From positions 186,001 through 250,000 of the forward strand of contig CAZQOQ010000036.1 in assembly GCA_964595205.1 (NCBI GenBank): 64,000 bases of DNA, read 5' to 3'. The notes below the pieces were generated by a model. The model saw nothing but the letters and a program-made list of their open reading frames with translations, was not told the DNA's origin and did not search any database. The DNA comes from JADKIH01 sp964595205 (GTDB taxonomy: Bacteria; Bacteroidota; Bacteroidia; AKYH767-A; 2013-40CM-41-45). Shown in pieces: positions 19,093 to 27,399 of the stretch. A program made the position numbers and the translations under genes. Positions within the stretch are counted from its first letter, which is position 1, and each line of letters opens with the position of its first letter.

Positions 19093-19147
19093 AATTACTG
19101 CCGGAATATGGTTTCAAAGATCAGAATCGCCCGGCAGTAATTATTTT
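19093..19147 (+). terminator. Long inverted-repeat terminator
   Basis: A perfect 12-bp stem, AATTACTGCCGG (19093-19104) and CCGGCAGTAATT (19131-19142), with a 26-base loop, followed by ATTTT. It lies 25 bases after the DUF1761 stop. The loop is long for a classic terminator. The rest of the 276-base gap (19148-19343) shows nothing I recognise. Confidence 0.65.
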
Positions 19148-19343
19148 AACCAACTCAGCAAGTGACTTTACCAATAGTTTTTTTGCTTTGTACTCATTGT
19201 TTTTGATAGTAATCATCTTTTTATATCTTGCAATGATCGTAAACACGAGTAAAATCGGGCATTTCCGGAAATTTCAGTGTGTTTAAAACCGGCAAATCTA
19301 TTAGTCAATTCAAGAAATATTATTTCAGTTCAGTTAGCTATTG

Positions 19344-22121
19344 ATGAAGTACATCGTCACATACATATTGATTTTTATTTTACCCGGAACAAATGTCTTT
19401 GCACAGTCTCTTCCGGATGAAATGCAAATCAGTCCTGACGGAAAGCGGTTGATCACCGGCAATCAGCCCTATACCGGTTTTTATGACTTGTTTACGATCA
19501 ACGATATCTCTCTCGATTTTTCAGAACCTGATTACTGGGATGAGCTCGATGACAATTATCATGATGGAGACCATGAGAACATCCTCGCCACACTTACCAT
19601 TAACGGAAATGTCTACGACAGTGTCGGTGTGCGTTTCAAAGGAAATACCTCTTACTCCCAGGCCAACGATTATAAAAAATCTTTCAACATTTCTTTGGAT
19701 GCCTACCGTCCCGACCAGAATATATATGGTTACAAAACGCTGAATCTTCATAACTGCATGGGAGATCCTTCGTTTATGGCCGAAGTCCTTTATGAGCACC
19801 AGATAAGCAAACACGTGCCCTCGCCGAAAGGAAATTTTGCACACCTTTTTATTAACGGAATGGATTGGGGGATTTATGCAAATGTTCAGCAGGTAAATCG
19901 GGATTTCATTAAAGAATGGTTTCTTGACAATGAGGGTGCTCTCTGGCGTGCCGCATCACCTCCGGGTATTTCTTCTCATGGCCACGATGGCGACAGCCTG
20001 CATTCGCTCTATTACCTGGGAAATAATGTTAATACATACATGGATAATTATTACCTGAAGTCAAGCCATGTCTCAAATCCGTATCAGAAGCTGATGACGA
20101 TGATCAGCGTGATGGACACCGTTTCTCAAAGCAGGATGGAGTCGGTGCTCGGAGACTACCTTGATATCGACCGTACCCTTTGGTTTCTGGCAAGCGAAAA
20201 TGCTTTCGGCGACGACGACAGTTATGTTACAGAGGCGAGGAGGGATTATACCGTTTATTACGAACCCGAAACCGGTCGATGTGTTCCCATAGAAATCGAC
20301 GGCAATGGCGCATTGGAATATGCCTATCATAACCAGGATATTTTTCTCAATTCCAACAATCCGAATTTTGCCTTGTCCTATAAATTACTAAACAACCCCA
20401 CACTTCGTCAGCGTTATCTCGCCCACATGAGGACTCTTGTCGCTGATGAAATGAATGTAACCAGCGTACATTCCCTCATCGATGCATTCCATACTTTGAT
20501 CGACCCAATCGTACAAAACGACGTGATCTCAAATTATACTTATTCCGAATACCTTGATGAAATTGATAATATCAAAGACTTCATTACTGACCGGAACGAT
20601 CATATCACAGATGATTCGGAAATCGATGAAGATGTTCCCGAAATTACCAACGCCGTATTTTATGCCGGTACCAATGCCTGGCAAAGACCGGCAGACGGCC
20701 AGAGCGTATACGTGAATGCCACTGTTGTTTCTCCCGATGATGTTGATAAGGTCACGCTTTATTATTCGACCGGACTCGTTGGAAAGTTTTCTAAAATCAC
20801 AATGCGTGATGACGGCCAGCATCATGATCAGCAGTCAAACGACGACATTTATGGAGCTACGATACCCGGTCAGGACGGCGGAACATGGGTGCGGTTTTAT
20901 ATTGAGGCAACTTCTGATAATTCCGACAAAACTGTCGCATACGATCCTCCCGGAGCCGAACACGATGTTTATACATACCTCGTTCTTCCTTCGCATGCTA
21001 CTGACACTTCTGTCGTCATCAATGAGCTGATGGCTAAAAATGTTTCAGCTGTATCCGACAGTTCCGGCACATACGGCGACTGGATCGAACTGTATAATAA
21101 TTCTTCGCAGTCAAAAAATATCGGGGGGTATTACCTGACGGATAATCCGTTTAACCTGGTGAAGTGGACGATACCTGCCGGCACAGTAATTCCACCGCAT
21201 GATTACCTCATTATCTGGGCCGATGAAAATGAAGATGCAGGCGCTTACCATGCTAACTTCAAATTTTCCGGAAGTGGCGAGCAGTTGATCTTGCTGAATG
21301 ATGATCTTGAAATCACTGATGAAATATCGTTCGGTGCACAAACTGATGATTTGAGCCTGGCTCGTGTTCCAAACGGTACTGGTCCTTTCATTATTCAGCC
21401 GCCAACATTTTCTTCTAATAACAACCCCGACCCACAGGCAGCATTTGCGGCATCATCAACTTCCGGCTGTGCACCTTTCACCGTCAGCTTCATAAATAAT
21501 TCCACAGAGGCCCTAACCTTTCATTGGAGTTTTGGCGACGGAAGTGTTTCCGGATTTCCTGCGCCTGTTCATACATATTCATCGCCAGGTAACTATACGG
21601 TCACGTTAACGGCATCCAACAATGGTTTTAATGATGTGGATTCAATAGTAAACATGATAGCGGTGACAGGAGCAGATCCATTCGATTTCAACGCCGATAC
21701 TGTTTCGACTCCTGCGGTATCTCTTGACCTGGCGGCAGATCCGGGATATATATCCTATCAATGGTCGAACGGTGGAAATACACAGATGATTTCTGCCGGC
21801 AGCACCGGAAATTATTGCGTGGTAGTCACCAGCCCGAACAATTGTACTGATTCGGATTGCATTTATGTAATCGTTGATGCTCTTAAGGTTGATGAAACTT
21901 TTTCACCCGGATTTGTTTTTTCAAATCCTGTCGATCATGAATTGATACTTCAGTCTGGTAGCGATCAAAAAATGAATATAGAAATATTTGATCTTCCCGG
22001 ACAAATAATCTATAAAGACGAATTCACCAGGCAGACAATTGTTGATACCCGTAACTGGCCGCAGGGCATTTATATATTGAGAGCCGGCAATTTTTCTAAG
22101 GCAATAGTTGTTAGTCATTGA
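19344..22121 (+). CDS. T9SS-secreted CotH kinase-fold protein with lamin-tail and PKD domains
   Basis: 925 residues from ATG 19344; the codon before it is an in-frame TTG. Signal peptide ends VFAQ. Domains in order: CotH (about 50-390), with the marks VGVRFKGNTSYSQ, NFAHLFINGMDWGIY and PIEIDGNGALEY; a linker Ig-like domain (about 430-550); a lamin-tail domain (about 555-690, VINELMAKN, GDWIELYNNS); a PKD domain (about 700-780, FHWSFGDGS); an Ig-like domain; and a type A sorting domain starting VFSNPVDHEL. CotH in spore formers phosphorylates coat proteins; kinase activity of these secreted Bacteroidota forms is not established. Probably surface-attached, where ATP is scarce. Confidence 0.9.
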   Translation: MKYIVTYILIFILPGTNVFAQSLPDEMQISPDGKRLITGNQPYTGFYDLFTINDISLDFSEPDYWDELDDNYHDGDHENILATLTINGNVYDSVGVRFKGNTSYSQANDYKKSFNISLDAYRPDQNIYGYKTLNLHNCMGDPSFMAEVLYEHQISKHVPSPKGNFAHLFINGMDWGIYANVQQVNRDFIKEWFLDNEGALWRAASPPGISSHGHDGDSLHSLYYLGNNVNTYMDNYYLKSSHVSNPYQKLMTMISVMDTVSQSRMESVLGDYLDIDRTLWFLASENAFGDDDSYVTEARRDYTVYYEPETGRCVPIEIDGNGALEYAYHNQDIFLNSNNPNFALSYKLLNNPTLRQRYLAHMRTLVADEMNVTSVHSLIDAFHTLIDPIVQNDVISNYTYSEYLDEIDNIKDFITDRNDHITDDSEIDEDVPEITNAVFYAGTNAWQRPADGQSVYVNATVVSPDDVDKVTLYYSTGLVGKFSKITMRDDGQHHDQQSNDDIYGATIPGQDGGTWVRFYIEATSDNSDKTVAYDPPGAEHDVYTYLVLPSHATDTSVVINELMAKNVSAVSDSSGTYGDWIELYNNSSQSKNIGGYYLTDNPFNLVKWTIPAGTVIPPHDYLIIWADENEDAGAYHANFKFSGSGEQLILLNDDLEITDEISFGAQTDDLSLARVPNGTGPFIIQPPTFSSNNNPDPQAAFAASSTSGCAPFTVSFINNSTEALTFHWSFGDGSVSGFPAPVHTYSSPGNYTVTLTASNNGFNDVDSIVNMIAVTGADPFDFNADTVSTPAVSLDLAADPGYISYQWSNGGNTQMISAGSTGNYCVVVTSPNNCTDSDCIYVIVDALKVDETFSPGFVFSNPVDHELILQSGSDQKMNIEIFDLPGQIIYKDEFTRQTIVDTRNWPQGIYILRAGNFSKAIVVSH

Positions 22122-22245
22122 GGTAAGCCGGGAAATTTTCAGAATGGACGGGAATGAAACTGCTCGCAAAATGGGGTGATCTGCTGAACGCATTAGAAAA
22201 AATAATTTATACATATATTTATAAGCTTTTCCGGCATTATACTGA

Positions 22246-22713
22246 ATGAAGTTTAGTTTCAAGAATAAGCCTTTTATTGTTTATGGTCTGTTGATGGCTG
22301 CACTGCTTGCCCTGCTCAAATGGCTTGAGTTGCGATTCATCATTTTCAGTCATTCCTTTGAAATTTATATTGGATTAATAGCCGTCATTTTTATGAGCCT
22401 GGGAATCTGGGTTGCATTGAAGCTGGCCAAACCAAAGATCAATACTGTTGTAATTGAAAAGCAGGTTTTCATTCAAAACAGGGAGGATTTCAGGCCGAAT
22501 GAAGATGAGATCAGGAAACTTGGACTCAGTAAAAGAGAAGTTGAAGTGCTTCAGCTGATGGCAGACGGATTAAGTAATAATGAAATCGCAGAAAAATTAT
22601 TCCTTTCACTGAATACCGTAAAGTCACATTCGTCGCGCGTTTTTGAAAAGTTGGATGTAAGGCGACGAACCCAGGCGATTGAAAAGGCAAAACGACTTAC
22701 AATTATTGCGTGA
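22246..22713 (+). CDS. Membrane-anchored LuxR-type transcription factor
   Basis: 155 residues. Two membrane helices (about 11-27 and 40-60) are followed by a short linker and a C-terminal LuxR/GerE helix-turn-helix. The latter begins LGLSKREVEVLQLMADGLSNNEIA and ends with a VKSHSSRVFEKLDV recognition segment. There is no receiver domain, so it is not an ordinary response regulator. DNA binding while tethered to the inner membrane, or after release, is inferred. It lies 149 bases upstream of a DUF4199 membrane protein on the same strand, a pairing I recall from other Bacteroidota, and the two may act together. Confidence 0.85.
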   Translation: MKFSFKNKPFIVYGLLMAALLALLKWLELRFIIFSHSFEIYIGLIAVIFMSLGIWVALKLAKPKINTVVIEKQVFIQNREDFRPNEDEIRKLGLSKREVEVLQLMADGLSNNEIAEKLFLSLNTVKSHSSRVFEKLDVRRRTQAIEKAKRLTIIA

Positions 22714-22862
22714 ATATTCTCAAAGCCTGATTTTGACGAAATTCCTGTTCACTCTTTCAGGTGAAAATTTATTTTTGATTCAAATTCACCCGGAAGTATG
22801 AATATTATCGATCATCAACTGCAGACATTCGCGCCTTCAAACCCTAAAAAACAGCCATCACT

Positions 22863-23405
22863 ATGAAAAAAAACATTATCACATTCGGATTAATATCCGG
22901 CCTCATCATTTCGGTTTTTATGTTGGTCTCAGTGGCCATTTGTAACAACACAGGTAATTTTGAAGGAAGCATGATTATCGGTTATGCAGCCATGATCGTT
23001 GCATTTTCTTTTGTTTTCGTCGGAATAAAAAATTACCGCGACAAGTACAACAATGGTATCATAACCTTCGGGCAGGCATTTAATACCGGATTTTACATTA
23101 CCCTGATTGCGTCTACCATGTATGTTATTGCCTGGCTGATTTCTTTTTACGGATTTATTCCCGACTTCATGGAAAAATATTCCAGTCACGTTCTGGAAGG
23201 GTTAAAGCAAAGCGGTAAAAGCCAGGCAGAGATCGAAAGTAAAATCGCCGAAATGAATCAATATAAAGAAATGTATAAAAATCCTTTGTTCGTAATATTA
23301 CTCACTTATGCTGAAATCCTGCCATTGGGACTTCTCATTACGCTGATCAGTTCTTTGATATTGAAGAGAAAAAATACGAGCAGTGAAACAGGACTGGCGT
23401 CATAA
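22863..23405 (+). CDS. DUF4199 inner-membrane protein
   Basis: 180 residues, four membrane helices. The pattern of DUF4199 is complete: the opening MKKNIITFGLISGLI, the FVFVGIKNYRDKYNNGIITFGQAF block after helix 2, a charged periplasmic or cytoplasmic loop with KQSGKSQAEIESKIAEMNQ, and a last helix ending ILKRK. Function unknown. Its position after the membrane-bound LuxR factor suggests a regulator/target or sensor/effector pair. Followed by a strong inverted repeat between convergent genes. Confidence 0.88.
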   Translation: MKKNIITFGLISGLIISVFMLVSVAICNNTGNFEGSMIIGYAAMIVAFSFVFVGIKNYRDKYNNGIITFGQAFNTGFYITLIASTMYVIAWLISFYGFIPDFMEKYSSHVLEGLKQSGKSQAEIESKIAEMNQYKEMYKNPLFVILLTYAEILPLGLLITLISSLILKRKNTSSETGLAS

Positions 23406-23479
23406 ATGATTTATCAGGCAAATTAATTTTAAGCATAAATCTCAAACACTCCGGTAGATATTGTCTTCGGCACAAAAAG

Positions 23480-23559
23480 CCGACGCCCTCTTCGGTATTT
23501 TCAGCGTTAGCATTAAAATATTAATGCTGACTAACTAAAAATAACGTAGAGGGCGCCGG
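23480..23559. terminator. Nested inverted repeat between convergent genes
   Basis: Outer arms CCGACGCCCTCT (23480-23491) and AGAGGGCGCCGG (23548-23559) pair at 11 of 12 positions. Inside them AGCATTAA (23509-23516) and TTAATGCT (23521-23528) form a perfect 8-bp hairpin with loop AATA. It lies between the ends of the DUF4199 gene (+) and the CX4CH lipoprotein gene (-), so a bidirectional terminator is the simplest reading. The GC-rich outer stem stands out from its AT-rich surroundings, and there is no clean U-tract. Confidence 0.55.
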
Positions 23560-23641
23560 ACTATTGATTACGAAAATTAACCTAAAAAATTCAAAGGGGC
23601 GCTGAATTTCCAGTCAGAGTAATCAAATTTTTCCAGACAAA

Positions 23642-24010
23642 CTAATTTCCCATCGCACCTCCGTCGATCCACTTTCTCAATTTTCTTTTTTCGTTTTCAG
23701 TAAGCGGTTTATAACCATCCGGAGGCATAAGTCTCATTTGAAACACCATCAATTCAAATTTTCCATTATCTATTCTCAATTTTAAATCCTGATAATCCCT
23801 GAAATTTCCGATCAGTGCCTGTTCTGCATGACATCCCGAAACAGCACAGTTCCGGTTCATTATCGGTGCAATGTCTTTTTGATAACCCGGCATTTCAGCA
23901 TTGTTGTTTAATTCAGCATTCTCATATTCACATGATGAGAAAATAAAAATCGTTAAACCAACAATGATGCAGGTGTTATGGAATGACAATGCGGACGACC
24001 TGTTTCTCAT
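23642..24010 (-). CDS. Small lipoprotein with atypical CX4CH haem-type motif
   Basis: 122 residues. Lipobox FSSC (Cys27). The mature part reads IAPIMNRNCAVSGCH, a CX4CH motif where c-type cytochromes have CX2CH. A conserved-looking methionine-proline segment (MRLMPPDGYKPLTENE) and the C-terminal KLRKWIDGGAMGN follow. The layout matches small cytochrome c-like domains of Bacteroidota in which Met is the distal haem ligand and the Cys spacing is often widened. Haem attachment is not certain. The ATG at 24010 overlaps the GEVED gene by 35 bases; a TTG seven codons later would reduce this to 14. Confidence 0.72.
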   Translation of the reverse strand: MRNRSSALSFHNTCIIVGLTIFIFSSCEYENAELNNNAEMPGYQKDIAPIMNRNCAVSGCHAEQALIGNFRDYQDLKLRIDNGKFELMVFQMRLMPPDGYKPLTENEKRKLRKWIDGGAMGN

Positions 24011-24806
24011 TATTACAGATTAATACTGCCAGGAAAAATCCGGATTGAATTTTCAGCTCGCTTTGATTTATTTCAACATGATGTTCTCCAGCAGATATTT
24101 TTTGTTCGGGTAAAATCTCGTTGACTAATTGCCCGCTTATATCATACAGACTGATCGATGCATCCGATGCCTCTTCGGTAACGAACGACACCTGCAATTT
24201 ATCGTTCAATACTGAGGCATCAAAGGATGTTTCTTTCGTGATGTTCTGTATGCCGGTTGAAGAGCTGATCAATATGTCATAGTCTTCAATCTCTCCATGG
24301 TAGCCAAAAGGATCTGCAGGCATGTCGCAGGGTGTCGGAAGCGTGTGTCCGCCGTTAGGTGTCATTTTAGCCGTTACCCGCATACGGGTAGTGCCTGGCA
24401 ATGCATCCGGCGGAACGGTGAATGAGCCGCTATAAACTCCCGGCGGCCTGTTGTTCGCGCTGATCACAGTCTCGCCGATGTCGTCAAGCTGGTAATCCTG
24501 GTTGTAATCGATCCAGACCCTTATGTTCATGTCAGGACAAATCGTTGCATCCACAGTAAACGTGATGCTGAAGTTATAGGTTTGTCCGGGTATTAGTTCG
24601 GACGACATTCCCGTATTCACATAGCTGTTATTGGGATAATCTTCAATATCCGCTGAAAAACGATTAATCGTATTCAGCAATACGTGTGTTATTCCCGGCA
24701 TGCTGGCATTGTAAGGTATTGCAGAGGCCGGAGTGCACCATTGGGCCTGGGCGCCAACGAGGCTTTGCAGCAAAATCAGGGTGAGGATGAGTAGCGTTTT
24801 TTTCAT
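23976..24806 (-). CDS. T9SS-secreted GEVED-domain protein
   Basis: 276 residues. Signal peptide ends AQAQ (about residue 22). The GEVED domain spans about 25-180: YPNNSYVNTGMSSELIPG, IRVWIDYNQDYQLDDIGE and the name-giving motif as GEIEDYDI near 175. A type A sorting domain fills the C-terminus (ISLYDISGQLVNEILPE ... VVRIVIP). GEVED proteins are secreted by Bacteroidota and often carry peptidase or adhesin modules; here there is no catalytic domain. Its 3' end overlaps the start of the CX4CH lipoprotein gene, so the two are translationally linked. It is divergent from the histidine kinase gene. Confidence 0.88.
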   Translation of the reverse strand: MKKTLLILTLILLQSLVGAQAQWCTPASAIPYNASMPGITHVLLNTINRFSADIEDYPNNSYVNTGMSSELIPGQTYNFSITFTVDATICPDMNIRVWIDYNQDYQLDDIGETVISANNRPPGVYSGSFTVPPDALPGTTRMRVTAKMTPNGGHTLPTPCDMPADPFGYHGEIEDYDILISSSTGIQNITKETSFDASVLNDKLQVSFVTEEASDASISLYDISGQLVNEILPEQKISAGEHHVEINQSELKIQSGFFLAVLICNNEKQVVRIVIP

Positions 24807-24980
24807 GTAATTGTTTTTTTCGAAATTAGGTCAACAGAACAGAGATTTCTGTTAAGCGATTTGTAAACAATCTTAAAACATTCTTAAATTGGAGATTCAT
24901 TCGACATTTATCTGAAATTTATGCCGTACGGATTCGTCGCGGGAACGCATCTGTGGGCATATCCCTAAACGCGGGATTAC

Positions 24981-26513
24981 ATGAAAAACAAACTTGAAAA
25001 GAAGATTCTTATACTGGTCGCAATCTCATTGATCATGATGATTGGCGTGCAGGTTTATTGGGCGCGGCGAAATTACAAGGAAGCGGAGACGGTCTTCAAC
25101 GAGAAGATAAATAAAGTCCTGGTAAGTGTGAAGGACGAGGCAAACGATGCAGCTACCTGTTTCGCGCTTTATTCAAAGACATACATCGATACGAATGAGG
25201 GTATCTTTTTAATGAAGTCTAAATGGCATGGTAAAGATGAAGTGTGGGATTCGAATGTTCATCCGGACAGCCTCTCGATGTTTTTCAATGTTCCGGAAGA
25301 GTATAAGAACAGTCCTTTAAACCGCGTCTACAAGGATTTGAAATTTTCCACTCCTGTAACGGCCGAAATATTACTCAAGTTCAGGTACGATATCAATATG
25401 AATTCTCCTGACAAAGTTATTCTCGGTCAGAATGTCGATGAGAAAAATTTCAAAGAGTCAATTAAGAACCATGAGCCTATATTGAATTTGTATGATACAT
25501 TAATGATCGACTCCCTCATTAAGCTTCGACTGAGCGAAAGAGACATGCATTTCAATTATTCCTATGCGATCATAAAATCCAATAACGATTCGGTGGCGTA
25601 CACGAGCAACACGTCACTTACCGGGGACATCATCAGGGATGGAATCAGGGCAAGGCTCACTCCGGACGATTTATTTTCATATCCCTACGATATATTACTC
25701 CTTACCAAAAACAAGTCGCTTTATATTCTTCGCAGTATTTTTTCCGGGTTGTTGCTATCAATTGGAATCATCCTGATCCTTTTGTTCTCTTATATTTATT
25801 TCATTCGTACCATCAACCGTCAGAGAAAATTATCGGAGATGAAAAATGATTTCATCAACAACCTGACGCATGAATTCAATACTCCGATCTCAAACATCTC
25901 TCTTGCATATGAAACACTCGTAGGGAATAATATGATTGTGAAAGATCCGGTTTCCGAACGCACGGTTCAGATCATTCGGGGCGAGACTGAGCGATTGAAA
26001 GACAATGTCTCCCGGATTCTGAAGATATCGACGTTTGAAGGGGAAGGGATAAATATGCTGAATGAAGAGATCAGCCTCACGGAAATAATCCATTCGGCCA
26101 TCGACAGGCTGTCTCTGAGAGTGGAGCAGAAGAATGCGACAATTAATTTTACACCGCCTGATGATACCATCATCATTCAGGGTGACAAAACTCATCTTGC
26201 AGGAGCCATTGAGAATCTCATTGAGAATGCGCTCAAATATTGTAACGGCAGTTGTAAAATAAATATCGATGTACAGCATGAAAAGGGCGTCCCGGTAATT
26301 TCTATTTCAGATAACGGCATTGGTATGAAGAACGAAGAGCTGGAAAAGATTTTCGAAAAATTTTATCGGATACAGCATGGAAATATTCAGAACGAAAGGG
26401 GATTTGGTTTAGGATTAAATTATGTAAAACAGGTAATAGAAGCACATGGAGGAAAAATTACAGTATCAAGCCGACACGGCGAAGGCAGTTGTTTTCGGAT
26501 CGCATTTGCTTAA
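24981..26513 (+). CDS. Sensor histidine kinase
   Basis: 510 residues. Membrane helices at about 9-27 and 248-272 flank a periplasmic sensor region of about 220 residues with no known fold visible. The HisKA H-box is NNLTHEFNTP, with phospho-acceptor His297. The ATPase has an N-box NLIENALKYC, G1 ISDNGIGM and G2 GFGLGLNYV. It is bifunctional in general: kinase and phosphatase toward its response regulator. The gene ends 1 base before the OmpR-type regulator starts, so they form one operon. The stimulus is unknown. Confidence 0.95.
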   Translation: MKNKLEKKILILVAISLIMMIGVQVYWARRNYKEAETVFNEKINKVLVSVKDEANDAATCFALYSKTYIDTNEGIFLMKSKWHGKDEVWDSNVHPDSLSMFFNVPEEYKNSPLNRVYKDLKFSTPVTAEILLKFRYDINMNSPDKVILGQNVDEKNFKESIKNHEPILNLYDTLMIDSLIKLRLSERDMHFNYSYAIIKSNNDSVAYTSNTSLTGDIIRDGIRARLTPDDLFSYPYDILLLTKNKSLYILRSIFSGLLLSIGIILILLFSYIYFIRTINRQRKLSEMKNDFINNLTHEFNTPISNISLAYETLVGNNMIVKDPVSERTVQIIRGETERLKDNVSRILKISTFEGEGINMLNEEISLTEIIHSAIDRLSLRVEQKNATINFTPPDDTIIIQGDKTHLAGAIENLIENALKYCNGSCKINIDVQHEKGVPVISISDNGIGMKNEELEKIFEKFYRIQHGNIQNERGFGLGLNYVKQVIEAHGGKITVSSRHGEGSCFRIAFA

Positions 26514-26514
26514 G

Positions 26515-27219
26515 ATGAACAAGCGGACAACAATCTTATTTGCTGAAGACGATGAGAACCTTGCATTTCTGGTAAGAGAGAACCTGGAAATCGCAGGGTA
26601 TAAAATTCTCCTGGCCAGAGACGGTGAGGAGGCTTTTCGACTTTCAGTCACCAACAGGGTGGATTTATATCTGCTCGATATTATGATGCCGAGGAAGGAC
26701 GGTTTCTGGCTTGCTGAGCAGATCAGGAAACGTGATTTCGAAACTCCCATTGTTTTTCTCACCGCAAAGAATTCCGAATCGGCAAAGATTGAAGGATTCA
26801 CCACCGGTGCCGACGATTATATAACCAAGCCTTTCAGCATTAAGGAGCTGTTGCTGAGGCTGACCGCAATCCTGAAGCGGACCATGCACCCGAAAGAAAT
26901 TGTTGAACCCGTCTATATGATTGGAAAAATCTCTTTCAATTTTCTGAGCCGATCAATTACGATGGATGACCAGCAGAGGAAAATTAATATTAAGGAAGCT
27001 GAAATATTAAAATTGCTTGCCGAGAATATGAATATCATCGTTCCCAGGAGAACGATACTCCTGAAAATCTGGGGCGGCGATGATTATTTTTTATCGCGCA
27101 GCATGGATGTTTATATTACACGTTTAAGAAAACTCTTACGCCTCGATCCTTCTCTCGAATTGCAGAATATTTATGGTACAGGTTTCAAGCTGATGCTGAG
27201 AAATAAAAGCGAAGATTAA
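26515..27219 (+). CDS. OmpR-family response regulator
   Basis: 234 residues from ATG 26515, 1 base after the kinase stop. A longer in-frame reading from 26446 would overlap the kinase and add nothing family-like. Receiver domain: acidic pocket AEDDEN, phospho-acceptor Asp55 in LLDIMMPRKDG, conserved Thr (FLTAKN) and Lys (ITKPF). The C-terminal winged-helix DNA-binding domain ends FYGT-like NIYGTGFKLML. It is the cognate partner of the upstream kinase; targets are unknown. A weak inverted repeat follows at 27237. Confidence 0.95.
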   Translation: MNKRTTILFAEDDENLAFLVRENLEIAGYKILLARDGEEAFRLSVTNRVDLYLLDIMMPRKDGFWLAEQIRKRDFETPIVFLTAKNSESAKIEGFTTGADDYITKPFSIKELLLRLTAILKRTMHPKEIVEPVYMIGKISFNFLSRSITMDDQQRKINIKEAEILKLLAENMNIIVPRRTILLKIWGGDDYFLSRSMDVYITRLRKLLRLDPSLELQNIYGTGFKLMLRNKSED

Positions 27220-27236
27220 GTCGATTTTATTGCGAC

Positions 27237-27280
27237 TTCTGCGGGAATGACTATTAATTACGACCATTTCCCCGGCAGAA
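27237..27280 (+). terminator. Weak stem-loop after two-component operon
   Basis: TTCTGCGGG (27237-27245) can pair, with one bulge, with CCCCGGCAGAA ending at 27280. There is no U-tract. It may end the kinase/regulator transcript. Confidence 0.35.
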
Positions 27281-27346
27281 TACAAAGAAGTCTAAATACC
27301 TGTTTTTACCGTTTAACCGTTCATAATTCCCGTTCAATGTATTTTT

Positions 27347-27377
27347 TTTGAACCACATCTCTGCCATTTTAATTTTG
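27347..27377 (+). promoter_or_regulatory. Consensus Bacteroidota promoter for the Kelch gene
   Basis: TTTG at 27347-27350, a 19-bp spacer and TAATTTTG at 27370-27377: an exact TTTG-N19-TAnnTTTG. The ATG at 27400 follows after 22 bases. Confidence 0.8.
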
Positions 27378-27399
27378 TGCGTCAAATTAAACTGTTCTC

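Noticed and set aside
23480..23559. Integron attC site
   Set aside because: The outer arm resembles part of a known attC (GCCGACGCC), but the paired RYYYAAC and GTTRRRY ends are missing, and there is no integrase or cassette array.
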